Below are positions 1-11,196 of a stretch of DNA of 38,164 bases, one piece after another (the first letter of the stretch is position 1; the number at the start of each line of letters is the position of its first letter). The translations under genes and the position numbers were made by a program. Below the pieces are notes generated by a model. That model worked only from the letters and a program-made list of their open reading frames with translations, was not told where the DNA came from and searched no databases. Source of the DNA: Plantago elongata (Eukaryota > Streptophyta > Magnoliopsida > Lamiales > Plantaginaceae); assembly GCA_036897095.1 (NCBI GenBank), contig JAYMSP010000973.1:1-38164 (forward strand), given 5' to 3'.

Positions 1-159
1 TGGTTTGATTGGGAAATGATTGTGGCAAATAGACTATAGGCTGTTGCATAATGTTGCAACTGTAGAAGCATTTCAATATTCGGCATTTCAATGCCATACG
101 AAACGCAAAATCCCCAAGTATCATTCAAATGGACATTTGAATGCTACTCCAATGAACCC
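1..159. mobile_element. Tourist/PIF-Harbinger-like MITE, partial or internally deleted copy
   Basis: Bases from about 50 to 159 align by eye, at roughly 80%, with the right half of the better preserved element at 15552-15807. Both share the stretches around TTGC-ACTGTAGA-GCATTTC and the terminal ACTCCAAT. The right end is followed by TAA, as expected for the 3-bp TAA/TTA target duplication of PIF/Harbinger elements. A GATTGGG near base 7 could be the left inverted repeat, which would make this an internally deleted copy, but the window edge prevents a check. Confidence 0.6.
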
Positions 160-229
160 TAAAACATCTCCAATCTTGACCCGAACCCATAAACCATGTC
201 ACATCTTGCTTCTATTCCCTTCTCATCAT

Positions 230-620
230 TCTAGAAAGCTTAGTCGGTCATGATTCATGAAGTTGGTCGGAGTACGTTTCGGTGTTGGAAAGCTTGGCCG
301 GCCATGATTTCAAGCTTTTTATCGGTTGGCCGGAATCTTGTAGGAGATGAAGGTGGAGGATGAGAATTGAGAAACAAGGGAGGAAATGGAGAGAATGAAG
401 AAATGTTGGAGAAACAATCTAGTTCTACAAATTGATGGTAGCTATCCATCTCTATTCGTCGGAATCCGAGTTGTTGGAAAGCTTGGTCGGAGTCCGAGTT
501 TTTGTTGGAAAGCTTGGTCGGAATCAAAATATATCCATCTTGTAGGAGAAGAATAAGGTGGACTTGGTGAATGATTTCAAGCTTTCTGCTCAATCTCCAT
601 TGAAGAGATGTTGGAGAATG
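230..620. repeat. Diverged internal duplication with GAAAGCTTGGTCGG motifs
   Basis: The motif GAAAGCTTRGYCGG occurs four times, starting near 233, 288, 476 and 507. A second pair of landmarks, GATTTCAAGCTTT (about 305 and 575) and CTTGTAGGAGA (about 337 and 539), also recurs. The stretch therefore looks like an old duplication of a unit of roughly 150-200 bp with rearranged order. A minus-strand open frame of 148 codons (701-255) crosses it, but I recognise no protein family and its composition looks repeat-driven. Bases 620-1100 hold nothing else I can support. Confidence 0.45.
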
Positions 621-1106
621 ATGGAGAAGAAATGATGGAGAAAGAGGAAGTAGAGTTGGACAATGAAGGAGAACAAACGAACCATGTGGTTGATCTGACA
701 AAGCAGGCCTACCTTGGGGTTACTTTGTAATTTATGAAAGTAGATTTTGGGCTCCTTTATGTATTGTAGAAGTTGATGTATCTCAAAACAAAGTAGCATT
801 TTTTGGTCGTACCTAAGGAAAACTTTGGACACCTTTTTGTACCTAGTGACGAAAAACCCTATCTATATCCCTGCCCTTTTCATGCAAGTTTACCAGCTCG
901 ATCGCTATTTGGACTGGTTTTCTGCAACTTTTAGCTAGCTGCGCATGTGATTATATATATATGAATAAAAAGAATACTGGATTTTTATTTCATAAAATGG
1001 AAGATGAAGAGGAACATACCACAAGTATTTTTTTCAGAGGCAAGATGCCTGCTGCAATGTAAGCGTTTTACGTACATTTATATCTATATATAGACTGTTT
1101 GTTTGT

Positions 1107-1610
1107 TTGACCTGGACCCGAATTTCTTGTTGATACTATCTATAATCCGTACCCAACCCAACCAGCACCCGAATTTAAACCCCGTTATGGTCCAAAATTT
1201 TGATTCAATAAATTTTTATATTTTTAAAAATAAAGATGCATTACTTAATACTAGGGTCTTTAAGTTCAATCAATTCAAACACACGTATATTAATCAAATT
1301 CTAAATTCTCAAATACTCACTCATTTCATTAACCCTAACTCTACAATCAAATTTTAATAAGGGACATTTGGGAGAAATTAAATTTTAGGATGAATTTTTA
1401 GGTTAAGCTTTCTTTTATTGAGAAATAAGTATAACTTTAATTAATTAAATTGGTCCGGGTCGGAATTTGGGCCGAATTGGATTTTGGGTCGGGTTTAATA
1501 CCCAATTCGTGATAAGTACTTCGGGTTGAATTGGATACGGATATCAAAATTTATTAAAGTCAACGGGTTCTCCACCCATAAATTTTTTAAATAGATGGGA
1601 TGGGTTGGAT
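1107..1610. repeat. Inverted ACCCGA/TCGGGT-rich segments, probable degraded DNA transposon
   Basis: The left part (1107-1190) is rich in ACCCGAA and ACCCAACCC. The right part (1453-1570) is rich in the complementary GGGTCGG and TTCGGGTTG, separated by AT-rich DNA. This arrangement is common in degraded hAT-like non-autonomous elements of plants. I could not define clean termini or a target duplication, so the class is a guess. Confidence 0.3.
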
Positions 1611-1904
1611 CCTCCTATCCATTTATAAGACTACATACGAGGTTAGAGTTAGCAGTTTTGTTGTTAGGTTGAGTAGTTTTCAACAAGGTTTGAATCCTTA
1701 TTCGACCGTGATGCTGCATTTCCGCGATGATAAGTAGAACTTATATTGAAGACTGATCTTGAGGGGAATCATATCTCTTACAGTAAGTGAACTTTCTGTT
1801 TGACTTATGATTTATGAATTGAAGTGATGACTAACACTCACTGTGTACAACTTTGGTGGATAGTGTTAAGCTTAGACATTGCTAGTGTATGTAAAACTGA
1901 TGAT

Positions 1905-2758
1905 AATAGAATTACAAATTAGTGTCAACCTTCATTCTTTCTTACACTTTAATAGTATGTAAAAAAATTTCTATAAATTAATGTTTATAATTTAATTTTA
2001 AATATAATTTCTAATTAAATACTAAATATAATATATGAAATAATTAAAATTTATCTACAATTATCTAATTAGATTCTGTTTAAATTTAATTATGTTAGAA
2101 TAGAATAAGATTAGACAAGCATCATCAAAATAATCAAGCATTATTAGTTTTAACGTTCATCATAATCTCTTCCAATTATAATTACAAACATCATTTAACA
2201 TTATATTACAATCACCATCCAGTATGAAACAATCATCTATTAACAAGCATCATTAACATTATATTACAAGCATCATTCAATGTGAAACAAGCGTCTTATT
2301 AACAAGCATCATCCAATATGAAAAATGTATCGTATTAGTCTGCAAGCATCATTATAAGCGTTACATTACAAACACTACAAATATGAAACAAGTATCATAT
2401 TAAAACTGCATGCATCATTTATTATTAATTAACAAGTATAATATAATCATGACGAGACAAACATCATATTATAGAAAACCTAATAATGAAAGATGTAGAA
2501 ATTTAGAAGGTTGATCATGTGATGATGATGCTTATATCAATTGACAGATGCTTGTTTTATTTATTTCAACTGACATGTGAACGTGTTTTGATTTAATTTT
2601 TTATAAATAAGGGATTGATTTTTATCAATAATTTTATTTTTAATTTTAAATTTATTAAGTATTAAGAAAATCACTAATTTGTAGAAAGTCTATCACTAAA
2701 TTGTAGGATGTTTTTTTTTTATGTATAGTGTAAGAAGTTTTTGAAAGTTACTTATCTC
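1905..2758 (+). mobile_element. Non-autonomous TIR element carrying a minisatellite, copy 1
   Basis: The left end reads ATTACAAATTAGTGTCAACC and the right end AGTGTAAGAAG...TTATCTC. Both ends recur, inverted, at 27491-28404, so the two copies define an element of about 850-915 bp. Its ends carry an inverted ACAAATTAGTGT; in this copy about 12 bp of the right end is lost. The interior (about 2116-2420) is an array of some 14 imperfect units of 15-26 bp built on AAGCATCATT followed by AATATGAAAC or TTAACATTATATTAC. No coding region is visible. Superfamily unknown: the ends are compatible with a MULE-like element but no target duplication was established. Confidence 0.6.
2116..2420 (+). repeat. 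AAGCATCATT minisatellite inside the TIR element
   Basis: About 14 imperfect units each begin with AAGCATCAT or a one- or two-base variant. They alternate between tails ending in ATATTAC and tails ending in ATGAAAC, which suggests a higher-order dimer unit of roughly 40-45 bp. The reverse complement, GATGCTTG, is repeated in the same way in copy 2. Confidence 0.65.
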
Positions 2759-2987
2759 TTCTTCTAATATTTGAAAATAAAAAAGATTTTTTATACAGAT
2801 TTTTTCAAAGAAGAATGGTGCAGCGGCATTTTCTAGAGAGCTATGAATCCGAATGCAGATTGCAACGCTACATTTCCTGATGCCATATTGCCATGTGCAT
2901 TCCTAGGAGTTCTACTCAATGAGGCTTTGTTATTGGATCTCAGTATCTCATAAGTGGCCTTATACTTAGCCTTTGTAAATCATATGC

Positions 2988-3377
2988 TTATTGTGTCCTG
3001 CAAATTTGATCTCCAGCTGCTAATGGAGTCTCCAAGAATGATGGCATAACATGTGATGCTTTCCCTTGTCTGAACACATAGTACTCAATCTGTGTCATTG
3101 AATCCTTTCGTGTAGAGTAGAAATTGTTGATAGGTATCGACCATATATAACCAAATTGTTTCCGAAATACCAATACAATTATGTCAGGAGAAGGCATGGA
3201 AGTCGTATGGCCGTACAATGAAAGTTCCAGCCGTTTGTAGCACCAATGAAAACAGAAACAGAACAATGTTGAATGAGCTGTATTTAAGTGGGAGGAGCCC
3301 ATGCCCAGTCTCAGCTGAGTATTATATAATGTTGCTATTGTGTCAACTAACTGCAATTTGAGACCGAACAGGAGCAA
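2988..3377 (-). other. Unassigned 129-codon open frame
   Basis: This minus-strand frame sits in a patch of more even base composition than its AT-rich surroundings. The predicted product has no signal peptide, membrane segment or motif that I recognise. The patch might be an exon or untranslated region of an unidentified gene, or chance. No matching splice partners were found, so I do not call it a gene. Confidence 0.15.
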
Positions 3378-3829
3378 TCAAAGTAACCATGAAAGAACAT
3401 AATATGTCACAGGATTAAAGAACATTGGTAAAATCTATCACAAGTTGAATGCTAGAATTTCGATAATGTGCCGTATTGAGTGAACATTAATCGAAATTAT
3501 ATTTGGAAAATAAGTAAAGTAGAATGGACTGAACTGATCAACACTTAATCTACAATCCCTTCACTTTATTTGTTTCTGTTCTGTAACTACATCAGAGGCC
3601 AAACCGCGGTACACTTTAAACTTCATTTCACAACTATGGACGCTTTATTCTGCTGCTTGGTTTGTACGCTATTGTTATTAATTCGATCTATCACTTTGAT
3701 CCAGCTTCTTCTGGTGTTCTTTCTTGTGTGGCTTGGTAGTGAAACATTCTTATCAGAATTGTGAATAGCGGAAAAAAAACTAAATAAACTCACCTTTGGT
3801 GATGATGATGAAAAACAATGTAAATAACT

Positions 3830-4050
3830 GCTTGTTGTATTAATCAATATGAAGAGAATCAAAATGTTTACAAAATAAGATCACACTTGGAAATGAAAAA
3901 GAAAAGAAGTATAAATAGAAGAAGAACAGAGAACAGGACCACCTAAAATACCCTTCACTAGTTGTACCGATAAGGTGCAAGAAATACAAGAGCTATACAA
4001 ATACAAAATGTTGAATAACAATGTGTACAAGAATCAAGCTTAATACACTA
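3830..4050 (-). repeat. LTR-like promoter sequence, possible solo LTR fossil
   Basis: Read on the minus strand, this stretch begins near 4047 with TGTATTAAG, has a TATA-like CTATTTATAC near 3915, and ends near 3836 with an ATTAATACAACA motif. That order is typical of short Ty1-copia LTRs. There is no primer-binding site after it and no clear 5-bp target duplication, so it could equally be a host promoter. Confidence 0.25.
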
Positions 4051-4150
4051 CAATCTACGCAATGCCAAAGCTGATTAAGCTGCTAATGAGCTCGTTCATT
4101 ATTGCAGCTTCATTATCTTCATTGTTGTTTGTTTGCCTTCATAATACTTA

Positions 4151-4293
4151 GGGGCTTATTGGCCAGGCATTTGCCCCCATTTGGCTCGATGAACATTGAT
4201 TTGGCCTAAAATACACTTCAAATACCCTCATTTAAATTTCTTTCAAACACAATTTCACTAAAATCCCTATTTAATTGTCATGCCAATCCGCCC
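4151..4293. mobile_element. Tourist-like (PIF/Harbinger) MITE, TTA target duplication
   Basis: The left end GGGGCTTATTGGCCAGGCA and the reverse complement of the right end, GGGCGGATTGGCATGACA, form an imperfect inverted repeat. TTA flanks the element on both sides (4148-4150 and 4294-4296), which fits PIF/Harbinger. It is 143 bp long, has no coding capacity, and shares its interior (AAACACAATTTCACTAAAAT) with the copy at 11923-12081. Confidence 0.75.
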
Positions 4294-4296
4294 TTA

Positions 4297-5860
4297 TAAT
4301 TTATAATAGTTACAAATATTCTTTGGCACCCTAACATGGTTTGGTGTGATTTCTGTACCATAACTTGTCACTTCAACAGTACAATTGTCCAATCGGGTCT
4401 GCATTGCTAAAATTAGCCTATATAGAGTAAAGTTGAGCTAGACGGGGTTCCAACACGTAAACCTGCACCTTAATTTGTGCAAAATGTATCTGGAATGGAC
4501 TTGGTAAAAAGGTGTTGGGTTGGGACATTGTTTTGGCCCCCCAGGAACTGCAAACCAATTAAACCGTTGGACTGTATATGTGACATTGTTTCTGTGTCAG
4601 TTCTGGACCAGCTTATTCTATCTGCTCATCACTTCATTCTGTGATTACTCATGTCCAGTTGTTTGTTATCTTCATGAATTGAAAATGAATAGGGAGATAA
4701 ACAAATTCTGACTTAATAAAATAAACTATGGTAACATCATATAGAGAATTATTGAACAACAGAGGCATAAGGAGAAGAAGACAAGATGTTTGGAGTTTGG
4801 ACAAATCTAAAAGCATCTAACCAATCACATGTCTCTTTCCTTCATCTCACGGTTATTGAGTTTGAATAGAAAACCACACATGCAAATCTATCTATGACGT
4901 CCGCCTCATCAAACTTCATACATCAAATTTGGCGTATAATTTTATCCTAAAAGTTAAAGTAATGATAAAAAATTAAGAAATCGGAATGTAATTTTAATGA
5001 TAAAATGTATAATTTTTATATAAAGTTGAGATTGTTTATTATTTATTTTTTAATAATATATAAAGTTTAGTGAAACGGTTAAAATGAAAAATGTATAAAA
5101 TTTGTGAGAATGGAGTATCTCATTATCTCAAAAGACAGTTTCAGACTTAGTTCACTTAACCTGATATAATAAGCCCAGAAAAAAGCCCACTTGTAGCACT
5201 TATTTGTTCTGGACCCAGTTGCATGATTCTCTAGTTAGTGTAAGTCTAATAATCCAATTCCAATACATATGGGATAAGAATAGGGATAAGGTAACTAATG
5301 GACTAACTTATGTTAGAACAGTTAGATGTACAAGCATTCAATCTTTCTCAACATTATCAACATCAGTTCTTTGGACTAGAGTATCCACTTGTTTCAGGTC
5401 CCTCACAGTTCACAAATTCTGGATACACCATCTATAAATGGAATATTTACATTTTTGGAATAATCGAATTCGTATTAGTTCACTGAAATGGTGCATAAGC
5501 TAGCGATCCTATAAACAACAATATATATCGTTGGTATGAAACTATAAGATGTTAACTGAATTTGTTTGAGTACTTATTTTCAACCTTGAGGCCTGAGTTG
5601 TCATATTTTGTGCAGTATGCGAACCTTCTTCTATGTGGTTCTTAAATTATTACAGGAGTTGAGTAATTTGGCAAAATAAAAATAATGAAGATGTGTAGCG
5701 TATACACAATTCTTTGCGTGCTGAATCAAGGTGTGCATATGAAGATGTGTACAAATCCTTGGCTAATAAGTTTATAAACGCTGCTAGAAGCATACAAATT
5801 AGATAGATCCATCAATTTGGCCTTATTAGCCGGACTTTTTTGACCTTTAAAACGGGGCTT
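4297..5860. other. Spacer without a supported gene
   Basis: Two patches of moderately complex sequence (about 4500-4720 and 5180-5450) contain short plus-strand open frames of 63 and 77 codons. Neither shows a recognisable domain, start context or splice structure. The rest is AT-rich spacer. Confidence 0.4.
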
Positions 5861-6110
5861 AGATGAAGAGAAACTCTCGGTGGTTTGTGAAAGTCCTGCG
5901 TTTTTACATATTAATTGTACGATTTTATACTTTCATAACTTCACAAAAAAATTTATTATACAATTATTATGCAATAATATACGATTTACGAAAATACATG
6001 AAACACACAAAAATTCACAATTTGACTACAAAACCGTACAGTTAATATACAATAATGCAGGACTCTCAAATGACTCTTACAAATCATGGACTCTCGCAAG
6101 TTTTTGTATT
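5861..6110. mobile_element. Fold-back (long inverted repeat) MITE
   Basis: The left arm (about 5868-5950) contains AGTCCTGCGTTTTTACATAT then TAATTGTACGATTTT. The right arm (about 6010-6098) contains the reverse complement with scattered mismatches, for example AGTCCTGCATTATTG and TATTAACTGTACGG. The arms are about 85-90 bp and flank a loop of roughly 60 bp, so most of the element would fold into one hairpin. Short open frames across it are by-products. The exact ends and target duplication are not clear. Confidence 0.6.
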
Positions 6111-6140
6111 AGATGAAACATTCGAGGAACATGACTAAGA

Positions 6141-6219
6141 TTGTGTTTTCTTCAACTGAAAATCACTTCAGTTCAATGCAGCTCGACTTAGTTATAATTT
6201 ATATATTGCTTCAGTTCAG
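6141..6219 (+). mobile_element. Left part of an ACTGA-rich MITE split by the copia insertion
   Basis: It begins TTGTGTTTTCTTCAACTGAA, runs through CAGTTCA repeats and the core TTAGTTATAATTTATA, and breaks at the copia target site. The intact copy at 12456-12591 shows the same order. The other end of this copy lies at 11431-11460, after the retroelement. Confidence 0.8.
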
Positions 6220-6224
6220 TCCAG
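6220..6224 (+). repeat. Copia target-site duplication, left (TCCAG)
   Basis: TCCAG directly precedes the 5' LTR and is repeated directly after the 3' LTR at 11426-11430. Five bases is the usual duplication length for Ty1-copia elements. Confidence 0.85.
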
Positions 6225-6451
6225 TCTCAAGAGATGCAGAACGAAGAAGAAAGAAGATAAAGCGGAGAAAGGTGCGTTTTAGTTTAAAATACCGTTTATT
6301 CCGTTAGTTAGTTTATTAGTTAGTTGGCAGGGCAATTATACTTTCTCATGTTATATGAATATAATATCAAACTGTAAACTTACTTGTGATTTCTTAATCC
6401 TTCATTCTCATTCAAGATTCAATACAATTTGACTTTTCTATAGTTTCTACA
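6225..6451 (+). repeat. 5' LTR of the copia element
   Basis: The 227-bp repeat starts TCTCAAGAGATGCAG and ends TTTCTACA. Its borders are set by the TSD on the left, the primer-binding site on the right and the match to the 3' LTR. Both LTRs start with TC rather than the usual TG. Confidence 0.9.
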
Positions 6452-6460
6452 TGGTATCAG
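6452..6460 (+). other. Primer-binding site of the copia element
   Basis: TGGTATCAG lies directly after the 5' LTR. It matches the start of the sequence complementary to the 3' end of initiator methionine tRNA, the usual primer for plant copia elements. Confidence 0.8.
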
Positions 6461-6605
6461 TTGAAAATTTTCTCAATCGATTGAGTGTTTTACGATTGTT
6501 TTTCTGCATCATTCTTCCATGATCTCTGTTTCTTGTTTCGATTTGATTGGATTATCGATCGATTGGTGTTGTGAATACGAGTGACCGTTTTATTGGTTTT
6601 CATCA

Positions 6606-7530
6606 ATGGCGTCTACTGGTTCTGCTCAGAATATGCAGAATGATTCGCCCACGACACCGGTCAATTCCAGCTCCGTCATCAATGCTTCGTCTCCGATTTT
6701 TGTTCATGCGTCTGATCATCCAGGTTTGCAAATTACCACTCATATATTTACTGGTGATAATTACATTATGTTGAGTAAGTATGTTGTTCGTGCATTACGT
6801 GTTAAGAAGAAGTTAGCATTGATTGATGGATCAATTTATGTGCCTGATGTTTCTGATACGGTGTTGTATGAAGCTTGGGAGCAAGCTGATTCTCTTGTTC
6901 TTTCATGGATCAGTCTTTCTTTACAAGAAGACATAAGGAACAATCTATTGTATTGTGAGACTGCACGTGAGATTTGGTTGGAGATCAAATCTCGATATGA
7001 AAAGTTTGATGGTTCACGAGTTTTTTTTCTGGAGAAATCATTATGTGGTTCAGCAAAGGGTACTATGACCATTACTCAACTATAATCATTTCAAAAGTAT
7101 TTGGGATGAGTATGTTAGTTATAGGCCTATCTTGTCTTGCACTTGTGGTGCATTATAGAATTGTTCTTGTACATTGCTTCAGAAGGTGTCACTACTCAGC
7201 AAAGAGATGTTGTCATGAAGTTTTTGGTTGGATTAGATGATTCATATGTGAATTTGAGGAGTCAATTGCTTATGAAAGATCCTATGCCATCACTTACTCA
7301 GGTTTATTCAACTTTGTTGCAAGAGGAGTCTCAAATGTCTCTTTGTCAGCCTGTGATAGCTAATCTTATGGATACTGCAACTATGCTAGTGAAATCTAAT
7401 GGTCCTTACAGACCACCACAAGTGAGACATGGATCTGCAGGGAGATTTCAAGGCTTTCAGAAGGACAAAGTTAAGAAGAAATGCTCTCATTGCCAAATGC
7501 AAAATCATACGGTTGACAATTGCTTTTAGC
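6606..7530 (+). mobile_element. gag region of the copia element
   Basis: The region encodes a copia-type Gag. Its early part has the DHPGLQ...TGDNY segment and the DGSIYVP stretch common in plant copia Gag proteins. A CCHC zinc knuckle (C-x2-C-x4-H-x4-C) lies near its end. In a working element Gag would form the virus-like particle and bind the element RNA. This copy is a fossil. Confidence 0.85.
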
Positions 7531-7849
7531 TCCATTTGATTTCCACCTGGTTGGAGAAATGGCAATAGAGATGGCAATAGCAATACTAGAAGGTCTGCTA
7601 ATGTTGTGGAGGTTATTGTTGATGATTATATGGATGATAATGACAATAATCCTCTTGTTGATCCAGCTTTGGTTCATCAATTTACCAGTTTTTAGCCTTT
7701 CAGAAACATACTCAGCAACAGGCTTCTTCAGTTCATTCTGCAAACATTGCAGTAGCAACATTGCATAGTGATCCTACTGAGATCAAACCTTCAGGTTTGC
7801 ATGGCATAAGGTGTTGTTTTACAACTTTTAAATCTAAATCTAGTAATAC

Positions 7850-9170
7850 CTAGATTGTAGACACATGAACTACTGATCATATGACATGTGACTTGAGTTT
7901 GTTTACATTTGAGCCTAGATTATTGCATGTTACTATTAACTTGCCAAACAATCAGTCTACTATAGCTACTCATATTGGCAATATTCAATTTTCTGGTGAT
8001 CTGGTTCTTAAAGATGTTTTATATGTTCCTAGTTTTTCTTATAACTTGCTTTCTATCAGTAGTTTAACTAAACGGTCTTTATGTCATGTACTTTTTAGTG
8101 CTGACAGATGTTTGTTGTTTACTACTCACAATGTTATTTTTCAGGACAACCTCTAATACAAAGAGATTCGTCATGCTAAACAAGAACAAGGGCTATATCA
8201 TATGCAGTTTGCTAGTACTAATGCTAGTGATAGTTCTTCTTTTGTTACTCATTCTGCAAATAATGTTTCCCATTCTCATGTTCCTTCTGTGATTTTTTCT
8301 GATGTAAATGTTTGGCACAATAGACTAGGACATGCTCCTTTCATATGTATATCTCTATTCCTGGTCTTAAGCCACATTGTAAACAAATCACTCATTGGTC
8401 TGTGTGTGATTTTACTAAACAAAAGAGAATTTCTTTTCCTATCAGTATTACTATATGGTTCTATTTTTTATATGATTCATTGTGATATTTGGGGACCTTA
8501 TGCTACTCTAAGCTATACATGTCACAAGTATTTTTTAACTATAGTAGATGTACTTGCATCTACTTAATGAAGGCCAAGTATGAGGTAAAAATCCATTTAA
8601 TAGACTTTTACAATTTTGTTCTGATACAATTTCAAGTGAAAATAAAGTGTATTAGGTCAGACAATGGTGTAGAGTTTATTATGAATGATTTTTATCATAA
8701 CTTGGGTATTATTCATTAGGTGTCTTGTATCTACACACCTCAATAAAATTGGGTGGTAGGAAGAAAGCACCAACATCTTTTACAGATGGCTAGAGCATTG
8801 CTTTTTGAATCACATATACCATTGATTTATTGGAGTGATTGTGTGTTAACTATTGCTCACATTATTAACAAATTACCTTCTGCTACATTGGGAAACAAGA
8901 CTCCCTTCGAGCTTTTGCATAACAAACCAGCTACTTATGATCACATGAAGAGTTTTGGTTGTTTATGTTACAACAGTACTATCAAGGTTAATAGAGATAA
9001 GTTCAGCACTAAAGTTGATCAATGTGTCTTTGTTGGTTACCCTCTTGGTATTAAAGGTTATAAACTTTTACATTTACAAACAAAGAAAATCATTGTCTCA
9101 AGAGATGTATATTTTTATGAGAACATTTATCCTTTTCAGAGCAATACCAATATGGATACTACTACATAAC
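7850..9170 (+). mobile_element. Protease and integrase region of the copia element
   Basis: After the protease-type region (about 7850-8130, with the LKDVLYVPSFSYNLLSIS signature seen in plant copia polyproteins) comes the pre-integrase HNRLGHA motif near 8310. Integrase core signatures follow, such as IRSDNGVEF near 8650 and the downstream FGCLCY segment near 8955. This is fossil sequence. Confidence 0.85.
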
Positions 9171-9244
9171 ACATTGACAATAATAGTTCTATATCTCAAT
9201 TTTATGATTTACTTCGGCATTCTGACAACTTACCTATTTCTGAT

Positions 9245-11150
9245 ATGATAACTTCTAATACACATGTTTCTGTCCCACATGATAGTATTGAAAATACAGG
9301 AGATTTACATATCAATCAACCAAGTTTGGTTGATGAAATTGAGTGCAGTACTTCCAGCTTACAGGTTGATTCACCTGTTTCTGATGAGAATACTAGTGCT
9401 ATTCAAGAAGAAGATGATCAAAGGAGTGGTGCTGAGTATAATTTTCAAGTTCCACATGATACTCAAATGGTTTTGAGAAGATCAGACATACATAAATCCA
9501 CTCCATCACATCTTAATGTTTATACTGTCAATTTACCTCCTCCTCTTAAACATTCTAAAGCTTTAAATGCAAGTTCCCTTAAGTATCCCATATCAGATTT
9601 TTTATCTGCTAGTCACTTGTCTGATTGTCAATATGCTTTTACAGCTGCTATAACCAGTTTTGTGGAGCCAAAAACATACAAACAAGCTAGTAAAGTTGAT
9701 GAATGGCAAAAGGCAATGGATGTAGAGATTCAGGCTTTAGAGAGAACCAATAACCTGGAGTTTGGTGACTCTTCCTAAAGACAAGCATTGTATAGGCTGT
9801 AAATGGGTTTATAAGATCAAACACAAGCTTGATGGAACTATAGAGAGTTACAAAGCTAGATTAGTTGTCAAAGGGTATACTCAAGAGGAGGGCATCGACT
9901 ATTTTCATACATTTTCTCCAATTGCCAAGCTTACAAATGTCAGAGTGGTTCTTGCAATAGCAGCTCAAAGGCAATGGTTTTTACATCAATGTGATGTAAA
10001 TAATGCCTTCTTACATGGAGATCTGGATGAGGAGGTATACATGACACATCCACCAGGTTATTTGGCTAATGGAGATACAAGAGTTTGTAAGCTAATCAAA
10101 AGCTTATATGGTCTCAAACAAGCTTCTCGTCAGTGGTTTAATAAGCTCTCTCAATGTCTTCTTCAATATGGTTTTGTTCAGTCAAAAGCTGATATTTCTT
10201 TGTTTACTTTGCACACAGATACTTATGAAACCATTCTTGTTTGTTATGTAGATGATATCATCCTTGCAAGGAACGATGAACAAGCCATTATAGCAGTAAA
10301 GGAACATTTACACAACAAGTTCACTATAAAGGACCTGGGAGTGCTTAAATATATGATGGGCATAGAAGTGGAACGTGATGGAATTTTCTTGTGCCAGAGA
10401 AAATACACTCTTGACATACTTAAGGACATTGGTTATTTGGACAGCAAGCCTATTGAAACTCCAATGGAAGTAAAGCAGAAGTTTGCCACCATAGAAAGTC
10501 CATTACTAGAAGATGGTTCTCAGTATAGAAGGCTAATTGGTAGGCTTATATACCTTACCATCACCCGTCCAGATATTGCTTATCCACTTCAAACCTTAAG
10601 CCAATATATGGCTAATCCAACTCAAGCACATTTAGCAGTTGCACATCGTTTACTACGATACTTAATAGGCAATGCAGGACAAGGTGTGCTCTTGTCAGCT
10701 AAAGATATTATGCAGCTCATTGTATATTGTGATATTGACTGAGCTCGATGCCCTGACACTAAACGGAGTATTACATGCTATGCAATATACCTGGGTGATT
10801 CATTGATCTTCTGAAAGTCGAAGAAACAACCAACTGTTAGTCATTCCTCAGCTAAGGCTGAGTATCATGCATTGGCCTACACAACTTGTGAAGTCCAGTG
10901 GCTTCTTTTTCTCCTAAAAGATCTGGGAATCTCTCACTCTACATCAACTTCTCTACATACAGATTCAAGAAGTGCTTTATGCATTGCTGAAAATTCGGTA
11001 TTACATGAAAAAGAAGCATATCCAGATCGACTACCACTTTACTCGTGAAAAGCTGCAAGCTGGCATCGTAAAAATCATACACATACCACAGCTCAAATGT
11101 TGTTGATCTCTTGACTAAACCTATGCCTCTGAAACTACATCGTCTATTCA
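9245..11150 (+). mobile_element. Reverse transcriptase and RNase H region of the copia element
   Basis: The copia reverse transcriptase spans about 9700-10500, with KARLVVKGYTQ, the CDVNNAFLHGDL segment, LYGLKQA and the catalytic YVDD motif near 10246. The RNase H region follows to about 11150, with the SAKAEYHA-type segment near 10850. This is the best preserved part of the fossil. Confidence 0.9.
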
Positions 11151-11186
11151 GCTTCAAGATGCATTTACTCAATATCCACGCGCATC

Positions 11187-11196
11187 TTGAGGGGAG
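11187..11196 (+). other. Polypurine tract of the copia element
   Basis: TTGAGGGGAG lies directly before the 3' LTR. It is the normal plus-strand priming site of copia elements. Confidence 0.85.

Noticed and set aside
990-1075. Minus-strand exon-like 32-base block between CATTGCAG and GTATGT
   Set aside because: No neighbouring exons or reading frame join to it, and isolated splice-like sites are common in AT-rich plant DNA.
1640-1720. B-box-like GGTTTGAATCC near 1687 with a weak A-box-like TTAGCAGTTTTG upstream, suggesting a tRNA-derived SINE
   Set aside because: The A-box is poor, no cloverleaf or SINE body was recognised, and no tail or duplication was found.
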